In this document: positions 50,566 through 58,953 of the stretch, one piece after another
How the letters are laid out: each line of letters begins with the position of its first letter
Position numbering within the stretch: the stretch's first letter is position 1
From: JACDBZ01 sp036262075
GTDB taxonomy: Bacteria; Chloroflexota; Limnocylindria; QHBO01
Reading direction: 5' to 3'
DNA: 64,000 nucleotides
NCBI GenBank assembly: GCA_036262075.1
Contig: DATAJO010000011.1
Span: 1 to 64,000, forward strand
Notes under the pieces: model-generated
Databases searched by the model: none
The model's input: only the letters and a program-made list of their open reading frames with translations
What the model was told of the DNA's origin: nothing
Program-made: the position numbers and the translations under genes

Positions 50566-51075
50566 CTACTCGGCCTCGTTGAGCGTGGCGAGAAGCTCGT
50601 CGAGCTGGGCGAAGGACTCGGGCATGGCATCGGTGGATCCGGCGCCTTCCTCGAGGGCCTCGGCCGACGGATAGCGGTCGTGGTAGACGACCCGCGTCCG
50701 GCCGTCATCGGTCGCCTCGAAGGTGACGGTCGTGATCGTCGGCTCGCCCTCGCCCTCCTCGTTGGTGTACGCCAGCCGATGCGGCGGGGCGACCTCGAGG
50801 TATCGGCCGTAGAAGTCCATCGTCGAGCCGTCGAAGTCGAAGGTGAGCCTGTAGCCACCGCCGATGCGCGCGTCGATGTCGCAGGCGACGAGCGTCATCG
50901 GCAGCGACTTCGGCACCCACCAGCGCTGGAACAGCTCGGGCGTCGTCCAGGCCTCCCACACGAGCTCGGGCGGGCCGTTGACGACGCGCGTGACGACGAT
51001 CTCGCGATCGGACGTCCGCTCCACCGTCGTCTGGTTCTCCGTGTTGGTCACGTCAGTCGCCGCGGCCGGGTTCAT
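50566..51075 (-). CDS. SRPBCC (AHSA1-like) protein
   Basis: 169-residue START-like lipid-binding-fold protein. Signature: EIVVTRVVNGPPELVWEAWT, LFQRWWVPKSLPMT, GGGYRLTFDFDG, TVTFEATDDGRTRVVYHD. Its ATG lies 23 nt inside the ArsR gene, so the two are one operon. ArsR-SRPBCC pairs are common in GC-rich bacteria and often respond to hydrophobic compounds; the ligand is unknown. Confidence 0.92.
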   Translation of the reverse strand: MNPAAATDVTNTENQTTVERTSDREIVVTRVVNGPPELVWEAWTTPELFQRWWVPKSLPMTLVACDIDARIGGGYRLTFDFDGSTMDFYGRYLEVAPPHRLAYTNEEGEGEPTITTVTFEATDDGRTRVVYHDRYPSAEALEEGAGSTDAMPESFAQLDELLATLNEAE

Positions 51076-51415
51076 CGGTCTTCTCCTTGCGCTTGAGCTC
51101 CTCGACCACCGCATCCAGCTGGCTGAAGCGTTCGTTCCAGAGCTGCCGATACTCCTCGATCCATCGCGCCTCATCGGCCAGCTGGCTCGGGCCGAGCCGG
51201 CAGGTGCGAACGCGACCGATCTTCTCCGTGGTCACCAGCCCGGCGTCCTCGAGCACGCGCACGTGCTTCCGCATGCCGGTGAGCGTCATATCGAACGCAT
51301 CGGCCAGCTCGGAGATCGACGCATCGGATCGTGCGAGCCGCTCGAGGACGGCCCGTCGCGTGGCGTCCGCGATGGCGCCGAACGTCGTGTCGACCTGGCC
51401 TGAATACTGAACCAC
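51053..51415 (-). CDS. ArsR-family repressor
   Basis: 120-residue winged-helix regulator: TFGAIADATRRAVLERLARS, SISELADAFDMTLTGMRKHV, LEDAGLVTTEKIGRVRTCRL. No metal-binding ELCVCDL motif, so it belongs to the non-metal ArsR group found with SRPBCC genes. It starts with a GTG that sits exactly at the centre of a perfect 24-bp palindrome, so its own binding would block both transcription and the start region. Confidence 0.92.
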   Translation of the reverse strand: MVQYSGQVDTTFGAIADATRRAVLERLARSDASISELADAFDMTLTGMRKHVRVLEDAGLVTTEKIGRVRTCRLGPSQLADEARWIEEYRQLWNERFSQLDAVVEELKRKEKTDEPGRGD

Positions 51416-51427
51416 GTGGTTCAGTAT
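51404..51427. promoter_or_regulatory. 24-bp perfect palindrome over the ArsR start codon
   Basis: Arms ATACTGAACCAC and GTGGTTCAGTAT with no spacer. ArsR-SRPBCC operons commonly use operators built on GGTTCAGTAT-like sequences, from memory of the family. The GTG start of the regulator is within the right arm. It is the longest perfect palindrome I found in the window. Confidence 0.85.
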
Positions 51428-51501
51428 CGGCGGCAGGCACTGCCGATGTCAAGGGGAAAGTCATTGACCGGTCGCCCGGGCGGTTGAGCGTGGCGCCAGT
51501 C

Positions 51502-51529
51502 TTACATCACATCAGCGAAGTGGTATCAT
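51502..51529 (+). promoter_or_regulatory. Promoter of the second vapBC pair
   Basis: TTACAT, 16-nt spacer, TATCAT. The antitoxin GTG lies 6 nt after the -10 box, so the transcript is probably leaderless. Confidence 0.5.
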
Positions 51530-51535
51530 ACGTGA

Positions 51536-51775
51536 GTGGAGCGAACGCAGATCTCGCTGACCGATGCCCAAGCTCGGCATCTCCGCCGACTGGCGCGCAA
51601 ACGCGGCGTCTCGATGGCAGCGCTGATCCGAGAAGCCGTGGATCGCACGTACGGCCCCGCCGCGGAACAGGGCCGCTGGCAGCGCGCCCTCGAATCCGTC
51701 GGCGGCTTCCGATCGGACCGATCCGACGTCAGCGAGCGGCACGACGAGGCGCTCGTCGACGCCTTCGACCGATGA
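51536..51775 (+). CDS. vapB: Ribbon-helix-helix antitoxin of second VapBC pair
   Basis: 79-residue antitoxin: ERTQISLTDAQARHLRRLAR, VSMAALIREAVDRTYG, then a helical tail (SVGGFRSDRSDVSERHDEAL, with the FRSG-like FRSD). GTG start close to the -10 box. ATGA overlap with the toxin gene. Not closely similar to the first VapB of the window. Confidence 0.85.
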   Translation: MERTQISLTDAQARHLRRLARKRGVSMAALIREAVDRTYGPAAEQGRWQRALESVGGFRSDRSDVSERHDEALVDAFDR

Positions 51776-52164
51776 GCGTCTTCGTCGACACCTCGGCCCT
51801 GTACGCCCTGCTCGACGAGGCCGATGCGCACCATGCCGAGGCCTCGGACGTGCTTCGCCGGCTGGTCGGCTCGGAGCTGGTGACGCACGCATTCGTCGTG
51901 GTCGAGACCTGCGCGCTCGTCGGCCGGCGCCTTCCCTGGCCGGCGTCGGAGCGGCTGATCGACGGCCTGCTTCCGGTCATCGACGTGCAGCCGGTCGATG
52001 ACGGCATCTTCACGGCTGCGATGGCGACGTATCGGCACACGGGATCGTCCGGGGTCAGCCTGGTCGACCACGCCAGCTTCGCGCTCATGCGCGCGCTCGG
52101 GATCGAGCGGGCGTTCGCCTACGACGAGGACTACGTCCGCGAGGGGTTCGAGCTCGTCGCCTGA
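51772..52164 (+). CDS. vapC: PIN-domain toxin of second VapBC pair
   Basis: 130-residue ribonuclease toxin with catalytic acids in SVFVDTSALYALLDE (Asp6), VVVETCALV (Glu), LVDHASFALM (Asp) and AFAYDEDYV (Asp). Complete and coupled to its antitoxin. Confidence 0.88.
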   Translation: MSVFVDTSALYALLDEADAHHAEASDVLRRLVGSELVTHAFVVVETCALVGRRLPWPASERLIDGLLPVIDVQPVDDGIFTAAMATYRHTGSSGVSLVDHASFALMRALGIERAFAYDEDYVREGFELVA

Positions 52165-52174
52165 TTGGTATCGG

Positions 52175-52396
52175 CTACGAGGTGGCGGCGCGCCGGGCTC
52201 CCGGTGACCGGCGCGGGAGGACGAAGCGCACGACCGCGGCGATGAGGCCGAACGGCGAACGCCGTACCGGCTGCCGGCTCGCGCGGCCCCGGGCGGCCCG
52301 GGCATGGCGCCGGCGGGCGGCCTCGCGGTACTCGGACGCGCGGGCGGCGGAGAGGGCGGCGCTGACGTGTGGCGGGAACATGGCTCGTGTCTCCAT
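52175..52396 (-). CDS. Small Arg/Ala-rich protein
   Basis: 73-residue basic protein, not recognised: FPPHVSAALSAARASEYREA, AARGRASRQPVRRSPFGLIA and a short hydrophobic patch near the end. Convergent with the toxin gene, 10 nt away. No clear ribosome site; the composition could also arise by chance in GC-rich DNA. Confidence 0.35.
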   Translation of the reverse strand: METRAMFPPHVSAALSAARASEYREAARRRHARAARGRASRQPVRRSPFGLIAAVVRFVLPRRSPGARRAATS

Positions 52397-52535
52397 GGGT
52401 ACGGCCCGGGCTTCGGACCGATGGATCGAGCGTAGGCACCCGACCGGTGGGTGCCATCCGGCGGTCGTGCCGACGTCACCGGATGAAGTGCGTAGATCCG
52501 GCCAGGACGAATGACGAAGGTCGTTACGTCCTCGC

Positions 52536-52685
52536 TCAGTCGGCGAGGCCGGCGCGGACCGCGAGGGCGGAGGCCTCGACCCGGCTGGTGACGCCCAGAT
52601 CTCGCGCGCTCGGCTCCTTACGTGTCGCAATCCGCTCGTTATGGGCGTCTGACGGGTGCCCGGCGTCGTACCGTTCGCGCAACAG
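52536..52685 (-). pseudogene. LuxR-type helix-turn-helix C-terminal remnant
   Basis: An open stretch ending LGVTSRVEASALAVRAGLAD and stop, a typical end of LuxR/NarL regulators, preceded by HNERIATRK, which resembles the start of the HTH (SNREIA). The recognition-helix segment between them is deleted and no receiver domain is present. The surrounding about 310 nt without an intact gene hold only this remnant. Confidence 0.55.
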
Positions 52686-52706
52686 CTTGGGAGAGAGGCG
52701 CAGCCA

Positions 52707-52952
52707 ATGGACCCGTCAGCGATCGCGGACGATCTCAACGAGGTGTCGGTGCTCGTCAACGTCGCGCATCGGCTGCTGCTGTCGATCCGCGACGACGTCG
52801 AGACGATGCCTGCCCTCCAGGGCCTGATCGACGATCTGAACACGGCGCACGAGGACCTCGACTCGGCGCTGGAGCGGCTGTCATCGGCCATCGACCAGGC
52901 CGACGCGGAGGTCGACCGCCAGCCTCGCGAGCCGCGCCCGGTGGTCCACTAG
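52707..52952 (+). CDS. Small helical (coiled-coil) protein
   Basis: 81-residue protein, acidic and helical (IADDLNEVSVLVNVAHRLLL, LIDDLNTAHEDLDSALERLS, SAIDQADAEVDR), probably a coiled coil. No family recognised. ATG preceded by a purine-rich GGGAGAGAGG. The lipoprotein gene starts 9 nt later, so they may be cotranscribed. Confidence 0.6.
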   Translation: MDPSAIADDLNEVSVLVNVAHRLLLSIRDDVETMPALQGLIDDLNTAHEDLDSALERLSSAIDQADAEVDRQPREPRPVVH

Positions 52953-52961
52953 CGCCGTCAG

Positions 52962-54155
52962 GTGGCCGTTCGGGTTCGGCCCACCGCGCCAGCCATCCTT
53001 GCCGTCGTGCTCGTCGTCGCCGGCTGCTCGAGCACTGAGAGCCTCGAGCCGTTCACGCCGGAGCCGATTCCGTCACGCGAGCCCTCCGAGGAGGAGCCGG
53101 GGCTGGCGGCTCGCGACGCGTTCATCCAGCGCATCGCCGCGCCGGACGTCACGTTCCGCGTCGAAACGGAGCTGACCGCCGGGATTCCGAACGGCGACGG
53201 CTATCCGGCCTTCCGCCTCCTCGGTCGGCATGACGTGGCGGGGATCGACTACGCCGGGGGCATGCAGGTGGCGGGGCATGTCCTCGACCGCGCCGTCGAC
53301 TTCAGGATCTTCGTCGACGGGTCAACCACGTACCTGTTCGACGCCCTCCTGCCGGTCGCCGACTGGGTCGAGATCGACACGCCGACCGATCCGTATCGGC
53401 CCAATGCGATCCGCGACCTGGAGGCCGATGACCTCCGTTTCGTCGGCATTACGTCGGACGGGCTGTTCGAATTCGAGGTCGTGCCCTGGATCCTCGGTGA
53501 TCCGATCGGCTCCATCGGCGAGCTCGGGGTCGTCGAGGATCGGGATCTGGTGGCCACGACCGTCACGTCACACCGGACGCGCCTGTTGATCGATGCGGAT
53601 GGCACGCCGATCCAGCTTCGCGGCGAGTGGACGTTCGCGGGTGACGGCGACCTGTCCGCCGGCGGGCGTGTCACGCAGACCTTCTCGGCGGTGGGGCTGT
53701 ACGTGGCGATGGATCCATCGGCCCCGGACGACCCGACGCTGCATACGTCGCACGACGTCATCACCGGTGCCAACGCCGAGCACGAGGCGATGACCCAGCC
53801 GTGGGTCGACGTCGCACCGGCGCTCGGTGCGGCGACGGCGGAGCTCGAGGTCTTCGTCGGCGGGTCGGCGATGCTCGGCATTGAGGGCGCGATCCTCTTC
53901 GTCCGCGCCCACGATGCGCAGGGCGGCCTGGTGCTCGACCAGATCGTGGGCTTCGACCGAACCGTGCTGTCCGCGCCGGTCGCGTCGCGCACACTCGTCG
54001 CCTATTACCGGACGTGTGACGGCAGCTGCGGCCTGCTCGATCCGCCGCACACCTTCTGCACGGCCGAGATGACCTTCGAGGAAGGGGAGCGGTATGTGAT
54101 GGCGGTCTCGATCGAGGTGACCGACGGGGAGTGCACCGTCCGCCCGGACCGCTGA
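52962..54155 (+). CDS. Lipoprotein of unknown function
   Basis: 397-residue lipoprotein (LAVVLVVAGCSS lipobox, Cys22), then a Glu/Pro linker and a large beta-rich domain (VTFRVETELTAGI, GMQVAGHVLDRAVDFRIFVD, LIDADGTPIQLRGEWTF), resembling LppX/LolA-like lipid-binding lipoproteins in strand pattern. The C-terminal part has three Cys (RTCDGSCGLL, HTFCTAEM). GTG start. Function unknown. A small hairpin lies 28 nt after the stop. Confidence 0.75.
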   Translation: MAVRVRPTAPAILAVVLVVAGCSSTESLEPFTPEPIPSREPSEEEPGLAARDAFIQRIAAPDVTFRVETELTAGIPNGDGYPAFRLLGRHDVAGIDYAGGMQVAGHVLDRAVDFRIFVDGSTTYLFDALLPVADWVEIDTPTDPYRPNAIRDLEADDLRFVGITSDGLFEFEVVPWILGDPIGSIGELGVVEDRDLVATTVTSHRTRLLIDADGTPIQLRGEWTFAGDGDLSAGGRVTQTFSAVGLYVAMDPSAPDDPTLHTSHDVITGANAEHEAMTQPWVDVAPALGAATAELEVFVGGSAMLGIEGAILFVRAHDAQGGLVLDQIVGFDRTVLSAPVASRTLVAYYRTCDGSCGLLDPPHTFCTAEMTFEEGERYVMAVSIEVTDGECTVRPDR

Positions 54156-54182
54156 TCCCCGCCGCTCCCCGCTGCCCCGGCT

Positions 54183-54199
54183 GTCGCGCGTGGCGCGAC
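54183..54199 (+). terminator. Hairpin GTCGCG-N5-CGCGAC after lipoprotein gene
   Basis: Six-bp stem with loop CGTGG, 28 nt after the stop codon. An almost identical hairpin stands at the same distance after the next gene. No T-run, so the role as terminator is uncertain. Confidence 0.4.
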
Positions 54200-54281
54200 C
54201 CACCGCATCGGCTCGGCTGCACCGAACCGGAGGTGCAGCCGGCGCCCGACGCCTGACCGACGCGGCCTTCATGATGCGCGG

Positions 54282-55199
54282 GTGACGCGTCCCCTGAAGG
54301 TCGGGATCCAGCTGCCCGAGGTCGAGCGCGTGGTGCGTTGGCCGGAGCTCGCCGAGATGGCGCGCACCGCGGAGCGCATCGGCCTGGACTCCCTCTGGGT
54401 CGGCGACCACCTGCTGTACCGCGATCGCGGCCCCGATCCGGTCGCGCCCTGGGAGGCGTGGAGCCAGCTCGCCGCCCTGGCCGCCATCACGACGCGCGTC
54501 GAGATCGGGCCGCTCGTCGCCGCCACCAGCTTCCACAACCCGGCCATGATCGCCGCCAAGGCGAACGCGGTGGACGAGATCAGCGGCGGCCGGCTGATCC
54601 TCGGGCTCGGCGCCGGCTGGAACGAGACCGAGTACCGCGCGTACGGCTTCCCGTACGACCGCCGCGTGAGCCGATTCGAGGAGGCCTTCACGATCATCCG
54701 GTCGTTGCTGCGGGACGGCCACGCGGACTTCGACGGCACGTTCTACGAGGTGCGCGATCTGCCGCTGCGCCCGCCACCGTATCGGTCCGGCGGACCGCCG
54801 CTCGTGGTCGGATCGATCGGCCCGCGGATGCTCGAGATCACCCTGCCCCACGTCGATGGCTGGAACGCCTGGCACGCGTGGTTCGGCAACTCGGTCGAGG
54901 GCTATCTCGGCCTGCGGGACCGGGTGGACGAGGCGTGCCAACGGGTCGGGCGCGATCCGGCGTCGGTCGAACGCAGCCTGGCGATTCTCATCGGCTTCTC
55001 CGGGGCGGTCGGCCGCCCGGCCGGCGACGAGTCCGTGCTCGAGTCGACCCCGATCCCGGGCGACGACCCCGATGCGCTGGCCGCCACGCTGCGCGCCTTC
55101 GCCGATGCCGGCGTCGGCCACATCCAGCTCGTCCTCGACCCGATCACGGTCGAGTCGATCGCTGCTCTCGAGCCGATGCTGGACACTCTCGACCGCTGA
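54282..55199 (+). CDS. LLM-class flavin (F420/FMN) oxidoreductase
   Basis: 305-residue luciferase-like TIM-barrel oxidoreductase, related to the one at 12.5 kb. Motifs: ERIGLDSLWVGDHLLYRD, RVEIGPLVAATSFHNPAMIA, GGRLILGLGAGWNETEYRAY, FDGTFYEVRD, PPLVVGSIGPRMLEITLPHV. Usually F420- or FMN-dependent; substrate unknown. GTG start. No cofactor genes are nearby. Confidence 0.9.
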   Translation: MTRPLKVGIQLPEVERVVRWPELAEMARTAERIGLDSLWVGDHLLYRDRGPDPVAPWEAWSQLAALAAITTRVEIGPLVAATSFHNPAMIAAKANAVDEISGGRLILGLGAGWNETEYRAYGFPYDRRVSRFEEAFTIIRSLLRDGHADFDGTFYEVRDLPLRPPPYRSGGPPLVVGSIGPRMLEITLPHVDGWNAWHAWFGNSVEGYLGLRDRVDEACQRVGRDPASVERSLAILIGFSGAVGRPAGDESVLESTPIPGDDPDALAATLRAFADAGVGHIQLVLDPITVESIAALEPMLDTLDR

Positions 55200-55225
55200 G
55201 GTCCTCCACCCGGTACCCCTTCGCT

Positions 55226-55242
55226 GTCGCGTGTGGCGCGAC
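55226..55242 (+). terminator. Hairpin GTCGCG-N5-CGCGAC after LLM gene
   Basis: Same stem as the hairpin 1,043 nt upstream, loop TGTGG, starting 27 nt after the stop codon. The next gene starts about 150 nt later. Confidence 0.4.
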
Positions 55243-55388
55243 CGACGGCGATCTACGTCGTTTGTCCCGGCCGATTTCTGTAACGCGCCGTCGAAGCGAG
55301 GCGTCCGGCAGGCGACAACAGGAACCGGTCCATCTCGAGGTTGGGCGATGGACCACCGCCCTCATCTTCTTCAGGAAGGAACTCAGAG

Positions 55389-56336
55389 ATGTCCCGGTCC
55401 ATTCCCCTCATCCTCGTCATCGCGGCGCTCCTCGCCGCCTGTGGCGGCGCCGGAACGGCCAGCCCCAGCGAGCAGCCGAGCGAGCAGCCGACCAGCCAGC
55501 CGTCGGTGGAGCCGTCGGAGGAGCCGACGTCCGAGCCGAGTGACGACCCCGATCCCGAGCCGAGCGACGAGCCGGCCGAGCCCTCCGAGCCGGCGACGGC
55601 GGACATCCCGCCCGACACCGTCGTCAAGACGATCGTCGAGTCCCTCGTCGTGCGGCATGAGCCCGGAACGTCGGGCGAGCGCTTCGGCTTCCTCCCGCTC
55701 GGCACGACCGCCTTCGTGCTCGCCGGGCCGGAGATGGTCGACGGCCTGCCCTGGTACCGCGTGACCGGCATGGGCCTGCCGTACGCCAGCGGCTGCATCA
55801 CGACGCCTCCGTCCGAGCCGATCGGCTGCCCGGCGTTCTCCGGCTGGGTCGCCGGTGCCAGCGCTGCGGGCGATCCGTGGATCGCTCCCAGCCAGCCCGA
55901 CCGCGCGTGCCCGGAGCCCGACATCCGCTCGATGAGCGAGATCGGCTTCACCTACAAGGTCGTGTGCTGGGCCGATGAGCCGATCACGTTCGAGGCCTAT
56001 TGGCCCGAGCTCCCGGAGGACGCGGGCCTGGGTGGTGCCTGCCAGGGGATCGGCCGTCCGGCCGGCTATCTCTTCTGCCAGAACATCAACTACAACCAGG
56101 TGAACGCCGGGCCCGAGGAAGGATTCGCTGCTCGGCTGGGCCTGAGCATCGCTCCCGACAGCGGGCTCGCGATGCCGGAGCGCGGCCAGTGGGTGCGGGT
56201 GACGGGCCAGTTCGACCACCCCGATGCCCAGCTCTGCGGCGACTACACCCCGTCCGAGTACGAGGATTCGTATGGCATGGTCTTCGCCTGCCGCCTCCAG
56301 TTCGTCCCGACCCGGATCGAGGCGCTCGGCAACTGA
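55389..56336 (+). CDS. Lipoprotein with SH3-like domain
   Basis: 315-residue lipoprotein (LILVIAALLAACGG lipobox), an acidic Ser/Pro/Glu linker (about residues 25-75), then a bacterial SH3-like module (VVRHEPGTSGERFGFLPLGT, WYRVTGMGLPYASGC, GWVAGASAAGDPW) and a C-terminal beta domain with Cys pairs (GACQGIGRPAGYLFCQ, CGDYTPSEYEDSYGMVFAC). SH3-like modules often bind cell-wall polymers. AGGAAGGA precedes the ATG by about 9 nt. Binding target unknown. Confidence 0.8.
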   Translation: MSRSIPLILVIAALLAACGGAGTASPSEQPSEQPTSQPSVEPSEEPTSEPSDDPDPEPSDEPAEPSEPATADIPPDTVVKTIVESLVVRHEPGTSGERFGFLPLGTTAFVLAGPEMVDGLPWYRVTGMGLPYASGCITTPPSEPIGCPAFSGWVAGASAAGDPWIAPSQPDRACPEPDIRSMSEIGFTYKVVCWADEPITFEAYWPELPEDAGLGGACQGIGRPAGYLFCQNINYNQVNAGPEEGFAARLGLSIAPDSGLAMPERGQWVRVTGQFDHPDAQLCGDYTPSEYEDSYGMVFACRLQFVPTRIEALGN

Positions 56337-56364
56337 CCTCGCCGATCCACTTCACGCACCGATG

Positions 56365-56394
56365 CGAAGGCGCGGGCTCCGGCCCGCGCCTTCG
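56365..56394. terminator. Bidirectional terminator hairpin
   Basis: Perfect 13-bp stem CGAAGGCGCGGGC/GCCCGCGCCTTCG with a 4-nt loop, between the convergent lipoprotein and sigma-partner genes, serving both strands. Confidence 0.8.
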
Positions 56395-56407
56395 TGCTGC
56401 CCCGCGA

Positions 56408-58489
56408 CTAGGGCTCAGCCCAGAGCACCGGCACGCTCGTCGTCTCGTCGAGCTGCAGCGCTCCGACGATCACCAGGCCGGCGTCCGTGGCAAGGACCCG
56501 GCTGACGTCGCGGCCGACCGAGCCCTCGATGACGCCGAGCGGGATCTCGTCCCAGGTCTCGCCGCCATCGGTCGAGCGCCACAGCGAGGTGATCGTTATC
56601 GGCGACGACGTCGACCCCGTGGTGAGAAGCACGCCGTCGGGCGCCTCGAAGAGCTGCTGCGGCCACTCGTTCGGGGCCGGCATCGGGATCGGCTCCCACG
56701 CGGTTCCGTCGTCGGATCCCAGGAGCTGTGGCTCTCCGTTCGACGCGTCGAACGTCACGGCCAGGAACCCCTCGCCCGCGGGCACCGGGACGAGCTCCGC
56801 GTCCCCGGGGTCCTCGATGGCAGCGCCGGGCGTCCACGTCTGGCCGTCGGTCGAGGTCCATTCGCGCACGAAGCACGGTGATCCCGCCGCAACGTTCGTC
56901 GGCTCGGGCGTCTCGCAGCCCTCCGCGCGGATCGTCCCGTCGCGATCCACCTCCGGGCGCCCCACGTAGCCGTAGGCGGCTTCCTCCGGCTCGAGCGTCT
57001 GCCAGGTCACGCCATCGGCGGAGAAGAAGAACGCCGGTCGCTGGATCTCGGACGGGAGCTCTGGCGTGTCCGTGTCCGACGGATCAGGCTCGACGGGGGA
57101 CCACGTCGAGCCGGCGGCGACCCAGCCTCCGTCGATCCGGACCGGCCGGCCGGGGTTGGCGCCAGCGTCGAACGGGCCGCCCTGGCGCCACGTCACGCCA
57201 TCGGTGGACAGCCAGCTCTCCGGCACGTTGACCGGCGGCATGCCCTCCTCGGCCGGCGCCTCGGTCCGATAGCCGATCGCAAGCAGCGTCTCACCGTCCC
57301 AAGCGAGCTCCGCGAACCACAGACCGTCGAAGCCCGCCGGGGCGTCGACCAGGTTCCATGTGACGGCGTCGGCCGACGTCCACGCCAGGGCGCTGAGCTC
57401 ATGTTCTCCGTACTGCGCGGAGCCGATCGCGACCCAGCGGCCGTCGGGGAGCTCGAGGATCTCGTTCATGCCCGCATGGATCGGCTCGCGATCGCCGACC
57501 GGCACCCGGATCGGCTGGAGCGCATCGTCGGGTTCCGTGATCGTCCCGATGGTTGGCTGCGGCAGCAGGCTCTCGACCGGGTAGAGCTCGTCCTGGTCGA
57601 TGAACTCGGCAGGCGCGACGAACTCGTCCGGATCCGGGAGCGTGTAGTCGATCGCCATGAGATTGCGGTACGCGTCGCGGCTGCCCGGAGCGTCCGCAGG
57701 TGGGCCGAGATAGATGTGGCTGACCCGACCGTCCGAGCCGATGCGAAGGGCGACGATTCGGTTGGCGGTCTCCCCGGGCGCGGCGATCGTGCAGCCACCC
57801 TCCCCGGGCAGGTCGCTCGCGACCGGCTCGGAGCCGAAGCGAATCGAGGCGATCCCGGGCGCGCCGAGCACGCCGATCGCGTTCTGCACGTAGCCCCACG
57901 CCCAGTTGCCGGTCGGCCATGGCTCGTCGGCGACCCAGGTCGGCACGCCACCGCGTTCGATCAGCTGCCATTGCCAACCGTCGATGCGGAGCTGCTCGAG
58001 ATACCCGCGGCTTGCCTCGTCGAGCGAGGTGGTGACGACCTCGCGCGTCCGGTTCGGCGCGAGGTAGGAAACCGTGGAGACGAGCGCATCGGTCCAGCCG
58101 AAGACCGGGTCGTCGAGCGAGGTCGAGGGGTCGGACAGGAGGACCTGGCGCTGCTCGGTCTCGACGTAGCGATATCCGTCGGCATCCCTGAGCTCGTCGA
58201 GCGCGCGCTGGAGCTGGCGGTTGTTGCACAGGCCACCGTCGTAGCCCGGCGCCCGGTCGAACGTCGTGAACAGCGCGCCGGACAGGACCACCGCTGTTCC
58301 CGCGACCACCACCGCCACGGCGCCGGTGACGACGGGGATCGACGCGATCCGATGCCACCAGCCCCGCGAGATCTCGGGGGCGGCGGGGATGTCGAGGATC
58401 CGGCGGCGCAGGCGTGCGGGCGCGGCGGCCGGGGCCGCATCGGTCAGCCAATCGCGGAGGCGAAGCTCAAACTCGGCGTCGGTCGTCAT
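56408..58489 (-). CDS. Membrane-anchored propeller protein, partner of second ECF sigma factor
   Basis: 693-residue protein. Residues about 1-45 are cytoplasmic (ELRLRDWLTDAAPAAAPARL), then one transmembrane helix (IPVVTGAVAVVVAGTAVVLS), then a large outside part with repeated blades of the BNR/sortilin type (LAWTSADAVTWNLVDAP, SWLSTDGVTWRQGG, REWTSTDGQTWTPG, SLWRSTDGGETWDEIPLG). Start overlaps the sigma gene by 4 nt. The same layout as the first sigma pair, with a different propeller type, so an anti-sigma role is inferred. No zinc anti-sigma motif. Confidence 0.8.
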   Translation of the reverse strand: MTTDAEFELRLRDWLTDAAPAAAPARLRRRILDIPAAPEISRGWWHRIASIPVVTGAVAVVVAGTAVVLSGALFTTFDRAPGYDGGLCNNRQLQRALDELRDADGYRYVETEQRQVLLSDPSTSLDDPVFGWTDALVSTVSYLAPNRTREVVTTSLDEASRGYLEQLRIDGWQWQLIERGGVPTWVADEPWPTGNWAWGYVQNAIGVLGAPGIASIRFGSEPVASDLPGEGGCTIAAPGETANRIVALRIGSDGRVSHIYLGPPADAPGSRDAYRNLMAIDYTLPDPDEFVAPAEFIDQDELYPVESLLPQPTIGTITEPDDALQPIRVPVGDREPIHAGMNEILELPDGRWVAIGSAQYGEHELSALAWTSADAVTWNLVDAPAGFDGLWFAELAWDGETLLAIGYRTEAPAEEGMPPVNVPESWLSTDGVTWRQGGPFDAGANPGRPVRIDGGWVAAGSTWSPVEPDPSDTDTPELPSEIQRPAFFFSADGVTWQTLEPEEAAYGYVGRPEVDRDGTIRAEGCETPEPTNVAAGSPCFVREWTSTDGQTWTPGAAIEDPGDAELVPVPAGEGFLAVTFDASNGEPQLLGSDDGTAWEPIPMPAPNEWPQQLFEAPDGVLLTTGSTSSPITITSLWRSTDGGETWDEIPLGVIEGSVGRDVSRVLATDAGLVIVGALQLDETTSVPVLWAEP

Positions 58490-58953
58490 CGGTCAGCTCG
58501 CTCGAGTGCGGATCGGAGGAGGCGAAGCGCGTAATGGAGGCGCGATCGGACCGTGCCCACCGGCGACCCGACGGTCCGAGCGACCTCCTCGACGTCGAGG
58601 TCGCCGTAGTAGCGAAGGACGACAGCCAGCCGCTGATCCGCGTTGAGATCGGCGAACGCCCGGTCGAGGGCGTCGCGATCGGCAACGAGCTGGGAGCCGT
58701 CATGCGGGGAAGCGCCCGCAGCCGACTCATCCAGCGGCTCGTGGCGTCGGTGTCGCCGTCGTCGGAGCCGATCCCGGCAGGCATTGGCGAGGATGCGACC
58801 GAACCAGGCGTCCAGGCGGTCGAGGTCGCGGAGACGGTGAAGGTCCCGCCAGGCTCGTGCAAAGGCGTCGTGGGTCGCATCTTCAGCCTCCTCGGCGTCG
58901 CGAAGGACGAGGCGGGCCAGGCGGTAGGACTCGTCGAGACGCGCGGCGACCAA
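58486..58953 (-). CDS. ECF-family RNA polymerase sigma factor (start uncertain)
   Basis: ECF sigma factor, 155 residues from the TTG used here. Region 2: YRLARLVLRDAEEAEDATHD, AFARAWRDLHRL; region 4: FADLNADQRLAVVLRYYGDL, VEEVARTVGSPVGTVRSRLH. Upstream codons read in frame as ARIAAFEAL, which belongs to region 2.1 in relatives, but no ATG, GTG or TTG precedes them before an in-frame TAG, so the true start may be a CTG (about 59,012) or this TTG. Coupled to the propeller protein. No promoter like that of the first sigma operon is visible. About 300 nt without another gene lie upstream. Confidence 0.88.
   Translation of the reverse strand: MVAARLDESYRLARLVLRDAEEAEDATHDAFARAWRDLHRLRDLDRLDAWFGRILANACRDRLRRRRHRRHEPLDESAAGASPHDGSQLVADRDALDRAFADLNADQRLAVVLRYYGDLDVEEVARTVGSPVGTVRSRLHYALRLLRSALERADR

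Noticed and set aside
53568..55121. Long minus-strand open frame opposite the lipoprotein and LLM genes
   Set aside because: Shadow frame with typical Arg/Ala/Asp composition; both plus-strand genes have recognisable motifs.
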